Source: Dryas octopetala (Eukaryota; Streptophyta; Magnoliopsida; Rosales; Rosaceae). Taken from it: a stretch of 64,000 nt of DNA. A model generated the notes under the pieces. That model did not search any database. It saw only the letters and a program-made list of their open reading frames with translations, and was not told where the DNA came from. Shown here piece after piece: positions 25,660 to 36,653 of this stretch. Location: the NCBI GenBank assembly GCA_963921425.1, contig OY992837.1:9459896-9523895 (forward strand), in the 5' to 3' direction. The first letter of the stretch is position 1, and the number at the start of each line of letters is the position of its first letter. A program made the position numbers and the translations under genes.

Positions 25660-28194
25660 GTGCTTTTGTGGATTTATCATTTGAAAGTGATGAGATTGAG
25701 GGATCCAAGGGAGAAGGGGGTACTTTCATGTGCTGTTGTTGTTTCTGTTTTGGTGAAGAAAGGAGGGGGTACCACTCCCACAATGAGCCCATGGCCATGT
25801 TACATATTGTTATTTTTTGGTCTAATTTTTCGTGGGGTGCTTTGGGTTGGGGTGGTCTTTGATACAAGGCTTGGTCAAAAAGAGATGCCAAGCACACGCG
25901 AATAAACAAGGCAGAGAATGTGGGGTGATGATTAGATTTTGGAGATATGACGTTGATGATGCTTTTGATGATTGTTGGGTCGTTTTCATAAAGCATATAG
26001 TTCTCGCACTGTTACACACACACATGCATGCATCACATAGGGTGAGACTGTTTGTGTACATAGCTAGCACGTACATGATTCTCATTTGAAAAACAAAATA
26101 ATATTAGCTGAAACATACAAAGAAACCCTTGTATTCTTCCAAAATAATTGTGAAAGGATTGAATTTCACATGGAATCAGCTAAAAGAGTAGTAAAACACA
26201 AAGAAGTTCAAGGATTTGTCTCCGTGGCCTTTTTACTCTTCTATGGTTTACTTCAAGGCAATAAATACTACCGTGTGTATATGCACGCAACCAATTAATA
26301 TTGATTGTTATGGAAGTACTCTATACTAGGTTTTACAACAATAAACAGTTTACAAGTCATACATATGTGCATTGGTGGATCAATATAGGGGGAGTGGGTC
26401 TATCACTCCAGCGCAACAAAATTTTCTTTATTAATTTGCGCCAACAATTCAATTTCTTCATTTATATTTTCCATTTATATTTTCTTTAAAGTAGTAACAA
26501 TACGTTTGAAAAAATACCTCAAAGAGATTGAAGTAGGCAATTTGTTTAAGAAAATTTCTGTCTCCACTGATGAACAACGGTATATTTAGAAAAACCATGA
26601 ACCTAAGGCCCGATGTCACATCTCCAAGGCAAGACTTCTAATTAATATAAGACAAATTGTATTCTTGTGTTAAGTCAATACTTCTAGAAATATTTTATGT
26701 ACAAGGAATAAATCCAAGGACAAGGAGATAAGCTTTTTTTCTTCTTCTTATTGGAGTCATTTGACTTGCTTTGGCAGCAGTCACATGTCAATCAATAAGA
26801 TATTTAAACTTCTGGGGAAATAACACCCTAACAATCTTAGAGAAACTCTACGAGTGTATACTCTCACAATAATTAATCGCATGATCAATACGCGAATGTT
26901 GATTGAATGTGAGAAAAGCTTTGTATGCACCTATTGCGGCTAAAAATTGGAAGGCCATAAATGTATCTTTATATGAGCATTGGACCATCATTCAAGTTTT
27001 TTTAGTATCAGAAGAACAATATTTCTTTAAAGAAGCCTAAAAGGGTAGAGGAGATAACAAACAAAGTCCAAGGCCCAAACAAGCCTGGATTTTCTCTAGC
27101 CCAAGCCCGGAAGAATATTTCAGGCTGCGGCTGGCCCATAATTGCAGTCTTGTTTATGCCCATAATTCTACTCCATTCCATACATCCATCAATAATGACA
27201 TTGGAATTGGCAGGAGGTGGGCCCAATTATGGGCTTACAGTAATTACGACGTTAGCTTGAGAAGAGCAAGACCAAAAAACAGTGAGTAATTGGCCCATAC
27301 AAAACCCAACAATTTAATCTAGTCTTTGCATACAACGGGTCATAAGATGATATATGCTTCGTTTTTGTTAGAATGGATGTACTTTTATTTAGATAATATT
27401 GCTTCTTCATAACTCAAGTTACAATGTTACTATATGTGTGTGGGTGCGTAGCACCAGATGAAATTCACTTTAGAACTAGGCAAAAGCCTTGGGCTTTTTC
27501 CTCAGTATCATTTTAAGCTTCAACGTATGTAGCTACCAAAATGAAACATACAAAACTCAACCTTGAGCCATTGGGTACTCCAACAGTCAACTCCGAGCAT
27601 ATGTTCTATCACCTACATGTGTATGCGAGAACATCTACAATTCTATTTGTGATGCAGCCGAATTCAATAAATCAATAGCCCAAAAACTACTAATAAAATT
27701 ATTATGAGAGTAAACTCGTCAATATTTAAAAACAAAAATCATCTGAATAATGTATTGTCAGGTAGCAAGCAACTTTGCCCAAACCCATAAATAGTAGCAA
27801 ATTGCAAAACCGCAGAGAAGCCCCAACCGCCACCTCAACCGCCTAATTAATTCAAATTTAAATGCAAGTCCAAATCACCACCCCTCCACGCCATCACAAA
27901 ATTAATTTTCTTTCCTCCAATCTTAGCCACACCTTCTTATTCACCCACATTTCCAAGAAAAAAACATCACTGTACATCCCTCCTTTTTCATCAACCTTTT
28001 TTATCCCATGCCATATCATCATCCACCGGCAACCTGCTAAACCACGCATCCCTCCATCCTCAAACCCCTTCCCTCCTTCACATGTTCCCGGTAAACCACG
28101 GGTTGCCGGTTGAACCGCCCGTCCACTTATAACAAAAAAAACAAACCAGAGTCTCTTTTACACAATTTCACACAGTTTCAGAACTCATATACAC
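22862..28194. other. Gene-free stretch
   Basis: I see no supported gene. The DNA is AT-rich with TA runs at about 25019-25040 and a long CT microsatellite at 25597-25657. About 27010-27240 is rich in GGCCCA-like words, as are hAT subterminal regions here, but no paired ends were found. C-rich DNA at 27810-28190 is the likely promoter and leader of the gene at 28195. Confidence 0.5.
25597..25657. repeat. (CT)n microsatellite, about 61 bp
   Basis: This is an uninterrupted TC/CT tract. Translations across it (poly Ser-Leu or Arg-Glu) are artefacts. Confidence 0.97.
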
Positions 28195-28779
28195 ATGAAT
28201 GGTGGTCTTAGCAAGCTTGGGACTGCACTCACAGTAGTGTTTGCAGTCACTCTCTTAGCCCTCGTAGCCCAGCTCTTCTACCTTCTATGGCGCCGGACAA
28301 GCCTCGCCGAATGCGACGGCGAATCAGTTCCCGCCGGAGACCCGTCACAGTGTAATTCTCTCACATCCTCTCATGGGCTTTTCCGTAATTTCCTCTTCTG
28401 CTGGAAAACCAAATCCCGCATCGAACCCCAAGAAGCTCATCATCCTCAACAACCCAACAATGAAGGGGACATGGATGAACTGCTTAAGTGGCAGCAGGGA
28501 CTGTACGGACTGTCGAGGGAGCTGTTCACCATCGCCGAGGAGGAAGAGAGAGAGGGTTTGGACTCGGAGGAGAAAGAGCCAAAGACGACGACCACGAGCC
28601 TCAAAAAGTGTGATGGGGTCACTGCTGCTGTCACTGTGATGGTAGAGATGGACGTCGACGACGGGACGACGCCGTTTTCGACGCCGTGTGCTTCGCCGCC
28701 GTACTATACTCCGTCGCCTTCTCCCAGTCGTGAGGTTGCAGTACCGTTTGTTTGCTTAGAAGTTGACGGCGTCGTATGA
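28195..28779 (+). CDS. Uncharacterised membrane-anchored protein, 194 aa
   Basis: This is a single-exon frame with elevated GC and balanced codon use compared with its surroundings. Residues about 8-31 form one hydrophobic helix ('LTVVFAVTLLALVAQLFYLL') followed by WRR, so the N-terminus is probably outside or lumenal and the rest cytosolic. The middle is acidic (EEEEREGLDSEEKE). The tail has a striking 'TTPFSTPCASPPYYTPSPSP' block that could be a phosphorylation target. From memory, plants have a family of such short proteins with an N-terminal helix and a TPF-TPC-SPP-type block, but I cannot name a function. The start is the first ATG after a C-rich leader and is followed by MNGGLSKLG. There is no partner gene nearby. 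Confidence 0.75.
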   Translation: MNGGLSKLGTALTVVFAVTLLALVAQLFYLLWRRTSLAECDGESVPAGDPSQCNSLTSSHGLFRNFLFCWKTKSRIEPQEAHHPQQPNNEGDMDELLKWQQGLYGLSRELFTIAEEEEREGLDSEEKEPKTTTTSLKKCDGVTAAVTVMVEMDVDDGTTPFSTPCASPPYYTPSPSPSREVAVPFVCLEVDGVV

Positions 28780-29196
28780 ACTGCTTTTGGTTTCCGGCCG
28801 AGGACTTTAACTGTAAATTAATTAAGAAGATCATTTATCTTGTTTGGTCCATTGTCATCGGTGCTTGGGTTGACGGGTTAAGAAACCGGGTCGGATCTTG
28901 TCATTGCCAGGTGCAAAGCATAGTATGGTGATTGATGGGTCATTGACTGACTCTAAGTCTCTAACATATCTTTTCTTTTTCTGTTTCTTTTCTGGGAATT
29001 TTAATTTTCTTCATTGCCTTTATTAATGTGTTCCTAGGTGTAGCTGTGTTTACTGTGTAGATCATTGATTGCTAATGGTTGGAAAGCAAAACTGTGCATT
29101 TAAAGAATTACTATTTACTAGCCGTTGGAGTAAGAGTAAATGCAATGCGTGTAATTTTCCCACTACTTACCATCTCACGCAATGTTTATTACTGTT
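28780..29196. other. 3' flank of 28195 gene
   Basis: This is the probable 3' UTR and terminator region, running up to the target duplication of the MITE that starts at 29206. No gene is seen. Confidence 0.5.
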
Positions 29197-29205
29197 TAAA
29201 TTATA

Positions 29206-29600
29206 GGGATTAATGTCATTTTGCTCCCCAGACTATTACACATGTATCAGTTTGCTCCCCAGACTTCTAATTAGGAAAATTAAAAACCCTGACTTTTTCA
29301 ATTTTACCAATTAAGGTTATTCCGTCAATTTATACATTTTTCATCTAAAATGTCGAGATGATCAAGCAAAATTTAGCAAGAAATAAAAGAGGAAAAATGA
29401 TACATGAGAAAAAAATGATAAGATCTAATTGGAAGGGACCATTTTGCCCTCAAAGATTTGGATAAAAAATGTGTAAATTGACAAAAGAACCTCAATTGGC
29501 AAAATTGAAAAAGTCAGAGTCCTTAATTTTCCAAATTAGAAGTCTGGGGAGCAAACTGATACAAGTGTAATAGTCGGGGGAGTAAAATGGTATTAATCCC
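29206..29600. mobile_element. MULE-type MITE, 395 bp, long TIRs, 9-bp TSD
   Basis: A perfect 9-bp direct repeat, TAAATTATA, flanks it at 29197-29205 and 29601-29609. Terminal inverted repeats of about 140 bp start GGGATTAATGTCATTTTGCT and include 'CCCCAGACTTCTAATT'. The left arm has two copies of 'TTTGCTCCCCAGACT'. The 9-bp target duplication places it with Mutator-like elements. It carries no coding sequence. Confidence 0.88.
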
Positions 29601-29609
29601 TAAATTATA

Positions 29610-31034
29610 TTTTGGGTTTTCTACACCAATGCCACCGGACTTTTGGACCGGTCTCATATTAATGGTCACTCAACAACATATTGCACTGTGACTTGTCGTG
29701 AGAAAATAGTAAAGTAAAACAGCTATAAAATCTGTAAAATAAAGTAATTATGTATTTAGTAAATTATATTTTTAAAAGTGTTGTGAGTGAAATAACAGTA
29801 TCAAGGTGTTTGATTAATATATTGATTAATATAAAATTATTGTAGTTGTGTATAGTTACTAAAATAGATATAATGTTGAAATTGCCTAAAATAAGGAATA
29901 ATTCTCTTTCATTTTGTATAAAAATTACTGATATATTAGGCAACTAAAAATTATTTTTAATGGAGCCCACAACTTTCACTCCCTACAATTTTGAAAAGCG
30001 GATAGCTGCTTTTCAAAATTGTAGTGAGTGACCTAAAATAGTGATGCACAGTATTTTTTTTTTTTTTGGTTATCAAACACCAAAATTGTTTTGAGTGACT
30101 TAAAATTGTCAACTAGACAGTTTTTGATTGTCTAACAAAAATCCCAAACAGACCTTACATTGCCTATCTAAATTTTTAATTTATTACAATGTGGGACGCG
30201 ACGTCTAACTACGTCCACTAATCTGTCAAAAACTAACACGTCTTTGCATATGACCCCATTGGATATCTATCAGGTTAAGTCCGGTTGGAACTCAACCCGT
30301 TGGCTCACGGAGGGAATGGTTTCCTAGTCATTAAACCCACCACTGCCCACATTTTATCGCAATTGGTGCTTAGTGCTGGGTGGAGAGGAAATGCAAAGGA
30401 TTTCATAGGGCCTCACAGATCTAGCAGTCGCTGAAGAAAAAGGGAAGATTAAGACCATAAGGAGTAAGAGACCACAAGGAGAATTAGACTACGAGCTAGG
30501 AGAGGAGGAGACCACGAGGAGGTGGAGATGGTGTGGAGGAAGAGGGGAGATGGGTTTGACGGTGGTGCAACATGAGAGAAAATGAATAATTGATAGGGCT
30601 AAGGTCAACTTGTATTGTTTAGATAACAAAAAATATATGAATAATAATAATATATAATCAAAATATATATATGTATATTATTAAATGGTCGAGCTAGTTT
30701 GTAACTTCAATCCATAACCTTTCTTTCACATATTTTCGGTTTATTCATTTTTACTCCGTTTACTCGTTTTCTTTTCTCTCACCCAACCTGGTCTGATTCA
30801 AGTTTTTGGGCAGTTTGGAGGAAAATGCCCACCCCTAACCCCATTTAATGATACAGCCATACGCTCAAAGACTTAGCTAAGGTCTAAGTTCTAACAAGGT
30901 GTTGGTTGAGAATGCATAGGGCTGAACCACCACTTTACAAGCCTAATTCATTTAGGTGAAATTTCAGGAATCATAAGTTTGAAGTTTATTCAAGAATGCA
31001 TTAGGTTCAAAATTATGTTTCTGTCAATTTAATT
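29610..31034. other. Gene-free stretch
   Basis: I see no gene. A near-perfect hairpin lies at 29976-30030. About 29940-30160 contains wording typical of transposon ends ('TATCAAACACCAAAATTG'), but no pair was delimited. Confidence 0.5.
29976..30030. repeat. Near-perfect short hairpin
   Basis: CTACAATTTTGAAAAGC is followed by a short loop and the exact complement GCTTTTCAAAATTGTAG. Flanking CACTC/GAGTG bases extend the stem. It may be the centre of an old foldback element. Confidence 0.75.
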
Positions 31035-31042
31035 GACTAAAG

Positions 31043-31538
31043 TAGAGATATCAAATGGGTCGAGGTAGCACGAGCACGTCATGTCACGGTCATGACACAA
31101 GTAAACGGACCGGGACGAGCTGAAGTTTTTAGCCCATCAGACACGACATGACATAAGCACGACACGGGCTAGCACGGCACAAACACAAGTACTAAATGGG
31201 CCCAAATTAGGCATGACTCGTTTAACATTTTTTTCCATTTTGAAAGAATTTTTCAACAAGAATATTCAATTTCAAGCAAAAAATGTCATTATTTAATTAC
31301 AAAGAAGACAAAATATCAAAAGATTAGTTTTCTCATTGTAAAAAAATAAAAAATAAAAAAAAGCTCAGGGATTGCTCCGATTAAGGCACGACAGGAACAC
31401 GGTACTAGCATGAATGGTCTGCAAGCTGTGCCGGGCCTAGGTCTTAACTATATATATAGGTCAACATGAGCACGGTACGAAAATACAATGGGCCCAATTT
31501 AAACGAGTAAGGCTGGACCGGCCCGTTTGACACCTTTA
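31043..31538. mobile_element. hAT-type non-autonomous element, 496 bp, 8-bp TSD
   Basis: A perfect 8-bp direct repeat, GACTAAAG, flanks it (31035-31042 and 31539-31546). The ends are inverted: left TAGAGATATCAAATGGGTCG, right (reverse complement) TAAAGGTGTCAAACGGGCCG. The interior is rich in 'GCACGA', 'GACACG' and 'GGGCC' words. An 8-bp target duplication with TA-G ends is the hAT signature. There is no coding capacity. Confidence 0.88.
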
Positions 31539-32329
31539 GACTAAAGAATCCAGAATCTCTAGTTGTTTTTTCTCTACTTATTCTAACTTGACTTTTAATT
31601 TTAGCTATATATTTATTATTCAATGATATGGAGTAAAAGATGAGATTGATTCATTGCATTTTATGTGTGTGAATAGAGTTACATTAACTTTTTTGATGAG
31701 AAGACTTACATGTCCATGTGATAGGGACATGTGGTGTCACAGAGAGAGAGATAGAGAAAGAGAGAAGAATGAGATAAAGAGAGAGAGAAGGGAGATGCCA
31801 AGTGGTATCCGAGGGGGGATAGGTAAGTTATTTTCATTTTTTATTTATATTACATGATTATGATTGAATTAGGGCTCACCAAAAAGGCCAAGGCCCGTAG
31901 CCCACCCGAAGCTCGCCCGGCCCATTAGGCCAGGAGCCCAATTTGGCCCGAAATTTAGGCCGGCTCGGCCCGGCCCAAAAGTCTCTTGGGTTGGGCTTGG
32001 GCCATCCCTTTGAAGCCCATGGGCTGCCCAAAGCCCGGCCCGTTTAGGCCCGCCCAAAGCCCAATTTGAGAACCATAACATATTTAATAGGTTTTTCGTT
32101 TGTTTACTCTAATAAATTATTAATATGCTTATTAAGTTATTATATAATACTATAATGTTAGTAAATAATAATAGTGTAAAGTATGTAATACCATAAATAA
32201 TAAAGTAATAAACTTTTAAAATTATATACAACATTACAACTATAATAAAACATAAATGTATATGTGTATATACAACTTTTATAATACAACTATAATTAAA
32301 ATTATTAAACCACGATCGTCAATTCATTA

Positions 32330-32910
32330 ATTCAACGATCTGAGCCATTCATTTTCTATTTTCATAGTCAAAGTTCATCCTTACAAAAAATCGGTTAAAT
32401 CGGAATTCATCTATCCATTCGATTATCATTAGAAAAACCATGATCGTTCATTAATTTGACCACCGTTACGTCACTTGTACATCTTCAATTAAGCTAATTT
32501 TTTGCAAAAATTCTTTTTGAGTGATGAAGTAAAACTTGAACGGTTCGGATCGTTGAAAACACGATCGATATGTGAGCTTCTGCATATAAATACACTTGAA
32601 GAGTATAATTCTAATATCTTTCCCGTTGAAACCTTGTTATTTCCATAATTATAATTATGAAGACCACAACGTGATTTCAACAATCTGACCCGTTCATTTT
32701 CTATGTTTATAATCAAAGATCATCCATACAAAAAATCGGCTAAATCGAAATTCATCTATCCACGATCATCATTAGAAAAACCACGATCGTTCAATAATTC
32801 GACCACCATTATGTTACTTTTACATCTCCAATTGAGCTAATTTTTTGCACGAATTATCTTTGAGTGAGGAACTAAAATTTGAACGGTTCGGATCGTTGAC
32901 AACACAATTG
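32330..32910. repeat. Two direct copies of a segment inside the hAT element
   Basis: About 32335-32555 and about 32680-32900 share long blocks, including 'ATCCATACAAAAAATCGGCT'-like, 'GAAAAACCACGATCGTTCA'-like and 'TTGAACGGTTCGGATCGTTG' words. They are direct repeats about 345 bases apart and explain much of the element's interior. Confidence 0.7.
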
Positions 32911-33143
32911 CATCGTTTGTTTATAAAAATATGTAATAAAATATATAATAAAAAATATGTACATTCATGTTTTATTATAGTTGTTATGTTGTATATAATT
33001 TTAAAAGTTTATTATTTATGGTATTACACTATTACTAACATAATAGTATTATATAATAACTTAATAAGCATATTAATAATTTATTGAAGTAAACAAACGA
33101 AAGAGCTATTAAATATGTTATGATTCACAAACTTAACAAATAA

Positions 33144-33237
33144 ACTAGTCAGCTCAGTTGGTTGAGAGTTAAAGTTTGTTATGTGAGCTCTCATGTTCAA
33201 ATCACAACATAGCCAAAATCCTATATTTTTTTTTTGA
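33144..33237 (+). repeat. tRNA-derived SINE-like insert
   Basis: 'TAGTCAGCTCAGTTGG' resembles a Pol III A box in a tRNA D-arm context, and 'GTTCAAATC' 40 bases later resembles the B box. The segment ends in a run of T. It lies inside the hAT element between its inner repeat and its GC-rich end. It may instead be a decayed tRNA. No clear target duplication was found. Confidence 0.5.
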
Positions 33238-33487
33238 AGATATATATGTGTCTAAATAGGCTTTTGGCCCATTTTGAGCCGCCCATTCGGGCTTAGCCCG
33301 GTTTGGCCCTCCAAGCCTGCAACCCAAAGCCTGATAAGCAGGCCTTGGGCTTGTGTATTAAAGCCCAAGCCCGGCCCGGCCCAAAAGCCCTATTGGGCTT
33401 CTATAATTCAAGCCTGAGCCAGGCCCGAACCCGAAAAATTTGGGCTGGGTTGGCCCGGCCCGGCCCATTACTGACCCTAGATTGAAT

Positions 33488-35567
33488 TAAGTAAAAACAA
33501 GACAAACAGAGAATTCAAATCTTTCATGAAAGTGTCACATGCTGGTCCAGTGAAGGTTATTATTCACCTGTGATGTTTTATTTATTTAGGGAGAGGGTAA
33601 TCGAATTTGGGTATAGATTGGGCAATTCTACATCCCTTCTAATTGAGCTACCCAATAACTGCGTTAAAGATTTAGATGAATTAGGATTAAGTGTTTCCAA
33701 ATACCATTTATAGTACTCTTTTGATCCGTGGTTGTGCATTTGGGCCTAGCCTTCAACTATTGAGTTAGGTTTAACATTTTTGGTCCATAAAAACTACAAA
33801 CTTATGCACACCAAAGCCCAAAGGTGACTTAACTTGGCAAGCCCATCAGCAGCAAACCTTCGTTCCCTGTGAACGTGAGCAAGCTTGCACTCAACAAGCC
33901 CATAATCTTTTTTTCTTTGTGATGATTGATACAAAGATTTTTAATATTTTCTGGTCTCCCAGTGCTGAATCGCTGATTAATGTTGTTTATTCAATTAAAT
34001 TGAAGTTTAAAATTGCATAATATATAGAAAAAAAATTGTTCAACAACTGTGGTGGTTCTTAACCTAACAATGTGACATAGAGGCAAATGACCCACAAATG
34101 ACAACTGCTATGCAATTTTTTTGCCATATGAAACATTGAAAGAATCACAAATGACAACTGCTATGCAAATTTTTTTTTTTCCCATGGTACCTGCCATTGA
34201 TTAACCAACGAATTAGCCACCAAACCACGTTTGCGAAGTTAGAATTTAGTCACTCCCGGAGACAATATAATATTCTGAAAACATGATGAAAGGGAAAATG
34301 CATGTTCATTATGTTGACTCTGCATGGGAAAACCCTTTATAATTGTCTGCAGAAGATCTTGACATTTAGTGTCAAGTTCTTTTTAGGATTCAATATTCAA
34401 AACTTTGTTTAATTCATTATTTCATATTACTATAAATTTATTATTTTTGATTAATTTGGGTTGGGATAAAAAAAAAAAATAGAAGGAAAAAGGAAAAACA
34501 CATGTGATGCATTTCATTATAAATATTATAAATTAACTAATTAATTCCATTGTCCAATCAGACATCAAAATGTTAATTTAATAATGGAAGACAGCAAGGA
34601 GTATCTCTTTTTGGTATAACAGCTAGGAGTATCTTTCTTGGTACAAACAGCAAAAAGTACTATCTTCGATCTATATTATGCCAAATGAGCCCATGTGACA
34701 TGCATATATATAGCCATTTAGTTCGCCAAGGAGAAAGGTAGCTTGACTTGTCCATGCTTTGGGTGTTGATGATTCGACCGATCGAGCCAAGTCAAGTATC
34801 AAGGTGTGCTAGTATTAATTCGAATTGAATAAAGCCTATCGAATTTGAGGGTGGTTCAAACTCAAATTAAATTCCAAGGATTATGTTCAATGCTCAATTT
34901 TGAGTTTTTTTTTTTTTATGTTTGAATTTGTTTGTTTATGTTGTTTAAATAAACCGAGCTCGAACAAGCCGAATACTAAATAACTTGACTGTATCAAGTC
35001 AATTTACAACCTTTTGTATGCTACTCATGGTGATCTAGTTGAGTGCCCTACAGTATAAGACCCAGCAAGTAACGGTCGAATCCCAAGTCTCAAGTGGCCA
35101 ATGCATGTGGCATTGCCCCTGCCAATTGAATTGGTCCTCTATTATTTTAAGTTTCCTCCCGTTAGACAATTGAATTGTTAAACAATTGTAAAATCAAGCC
35201 GCAGACTTTAGCGGCAGATAATTAATCTTTTTCAAAACAAAAGAAAACGTTTTTCTAAAGAAAAGAAACGTTGAATAAATTAAGCATTACGTACCAAACA
35301 TCAAATTCATAACCATCATCATCCACAGCAAAAGACTAACCACTAAATATCATAATTTTATTTATTAACATGCGTAAGGAAACAAAAAAGAATCTCATAT
35401 ATAATCATGTGTATGCATATATATATGATACTAATAACCCGAAAAAAAGACAAAAAACAAAAGAATAGTCCGAAATCAACAAAAAAGAAGAAAAGTAATA
35501 ATGAAAGACTGAATGAAGAAGAAGATGAAAAGTGTTCTCCGCCGTACGTAGATGATGATGAAGATGA
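33488..35567. other. Gene-free stretch
   Basis: There is no gene before the NHL gene ending at 35568; the last 150-200 bases are its 3' UTR. A 22-base word, ACAAATGACAACTGCTATGC..., occurs twice, at about 34096 and 34148. A SINE-like piece is at about 35026-35165. Confidence 0.5.
35026..35165 (+). repeat. Possible SINE
   Basis: 'TGGTGATCTAGTTGAGTG' is followed by 'GGTCGAATCCC', which is A-box and B-box like at a suitable distance. The 3' part has T-rich DNA. No target duplication was established. Confidence 0.35.
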
Positions 35568-36239
35568 TTAGAAGTAATCAATGTCGCACTTGGTAGTCTG
35601 AAAGGTACCAGCCGAGCTTCCATTCTGGGTGAGAGGAAGCTTCAAGTCGCACTCAATCTTGGGCTTGAACTTGCCGGTCTTGATTCTCATGAACTTGAAC
35701 CGAATCCTGAGATAGATCTTGACCTCAATCTCGTAGATCCCAGTACTCTTCTGCTGGTTAAACTCCGAAAGCACGTTGGAGCCGACCACCAGTTGCTGGC
35801 CCTGGAAAACCGGGTTCAAGACGGTGGTGGTCTTGTGGCCTTGGTAGAAGGGCGTGAGGGTGACTGACGTGAGCCGCTGCCCCTCGTACAGGGGCCGGAA
35901 CTCGATACGGTCGTAGTAGATGCCGATCTTCTTGTTGGGGTTGCGGACGGTGAGGTTCAGGGCAAGCTTGTAGTTGAGGTTGTCGTTGGAGAAGTTGAAC
36001 TGGGTGAGGGTGGCGTCGGTGACGTGGAATTTGACCTTGTTGGGCTTCACGATCAGCCAGAAGACGAGGAAGGCCAGGCCCATGAACACCACGGCGGTTA
36101 GGATGAGCTTGAACACCAGGCCGAAGATGCAGCTGCAGCAGCAGCCGCCGGGAATGCCACGCCCCGGCCGGTGGTACGATTTCGAGGCGGGGATTGAGGG
36201 GCCGTAATAGGCCCCGTTCAAGTGAGCTTTTTCTGACAT
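35568..36239 (-). CDS. NDR1/HIN1-like (NHL) protein, NHL10/YLS9-like
   Basis: This is a single-exon gene of 223 residues. The start at 36239 (MSEKAHLNGAYYGPSIP) is chosen because it gives the family's 'LNGAYYGPS' N-terminus; an upstream in-frame ATG at 36284 would add 15 unrelated residues. A Cys-rich juxtamembrane patch (CCCSC) precedes one helix at about residues 36-65. The LEA_2 domain follows, with 'KFHVTDATLTQFNF', 'VRNPNKKIGIYYDRIE', 'TPFYQGHKTT' and a final Cys (TTKCDIDYF). These match NHL3/NHL10 proteins from memory, which sit at the plasma membrane and are induced in defence and senescence. It is the first of six NHL genes on this strand. Confidence 0.92.
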   Translation of the reverse strand: MSEKAHLNGAYYGPSIPASKSYHRPGRGIPGGCCCSCIFGLVFKLILTAVVFMGLAFLVFWLIVKPNKVKFHVTDATLTQFNFSNDNLNYKLALNLTVRNPNKKIGIYYDRIEFRPLYEGQRLTSVTLTPFYQGHKTTTVLNPVFQGQQLVVGSNVLSEFNQQKSTGIYEIEVKIYLRIRFKFMRIKTGKFKPKIECDLKLPLTQNGSSAGTFQTTKCDIDYF

Positions 36240-36345
36240 ACTTATAAGTGCAAGATGTGAGAGAGCGTTCACTCCAAAACACAATTTTATGAGTATGGAT
36301 TAATTGAGGAGTAGAGGAATGAAAAGTGAAGGAGGTCAAGTGTTG

Positions 36346-36353
36346 TATATATA
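36346..36353 (-). promoter_or_regulatory. TATA box of NHL10-like gene
   Basis: TATATATA, read on the minus strand within CCCTTATATATACAAC, is about 107 bases upstream of the ATG at 36239. Confidence 0.6.
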
Positions 36354-36599
36354 AGGGTGTGGAGAGAATGGGAATTGGAGTGGGAGTGGGAATGGGAATG
36401 ATGTGCGGATTGTTTTGTACAATAAGGAATGAAATACGGCAAGGCCGCGTGGGAGAGTGGGTTAAAAAATCAACGCGGTTGCTTTGGAAGTGTGTGTGGG
36501 GAATTATAAAGTCTTTATATTCAGGCAGCGTGTGGATATGTGGCTTGTGAAGTTGGAGGATAGTTCGTGGTAGCTTCCCGTTGCGATGTTGATTCATTG

Positions 36600-36611
36600 T
36601 TGACTTGACTT
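36600..36611. promoter_or_regulatory. Paired W-box sites upstream of NHL10-like gene
   Basis: TTGACTTGACTT holds two abutting TTGACT cores, the WRKY recognition element, about 360 bases upstream of the start. Family members are known to be defence induced, so the site fits, but such short motifs also occur by chance. Confidence 0.4.
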
Positions 36612-36653
36612 TTGCTTTGCTACCTCTTTTATGTCGTGCTTCAATTTCACAAT

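Larger units (their letters stand above)
31870..33479. mobile_element. hAT-type non-autonomous element, 1610 bp, 8-bp TSD
   Basis: The perfect 8-bp direct repeat GATTGAAT is at 31862-31869 and 33480-33487. The ends are TAGGGCTCA on the left and TAGGGTCAG as the reverse complement on the right. Both subterminal regions (about 200 bp each) are dense in GGCCCGGCCC/GGGCTTGGGC words, standing out as GC-rich DNA in an AT-rich area. Inside are a second layer of inverted repeats (about 32085-32260 against about 32935-33115), two tandem copies of a 250-bp segment, and a SINE-like insert. Frames at 31869-32081 and 33303-33485 arise from the GC-rich words and are not genes. Confidence 0.88.

Noticed and set aside
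25559-25996. 145-codon minus frame and overlapping plus frames
   Set aside because: Length comes from the 61-bp CT repeat, which has no stops in several frames; no domain or splice support.
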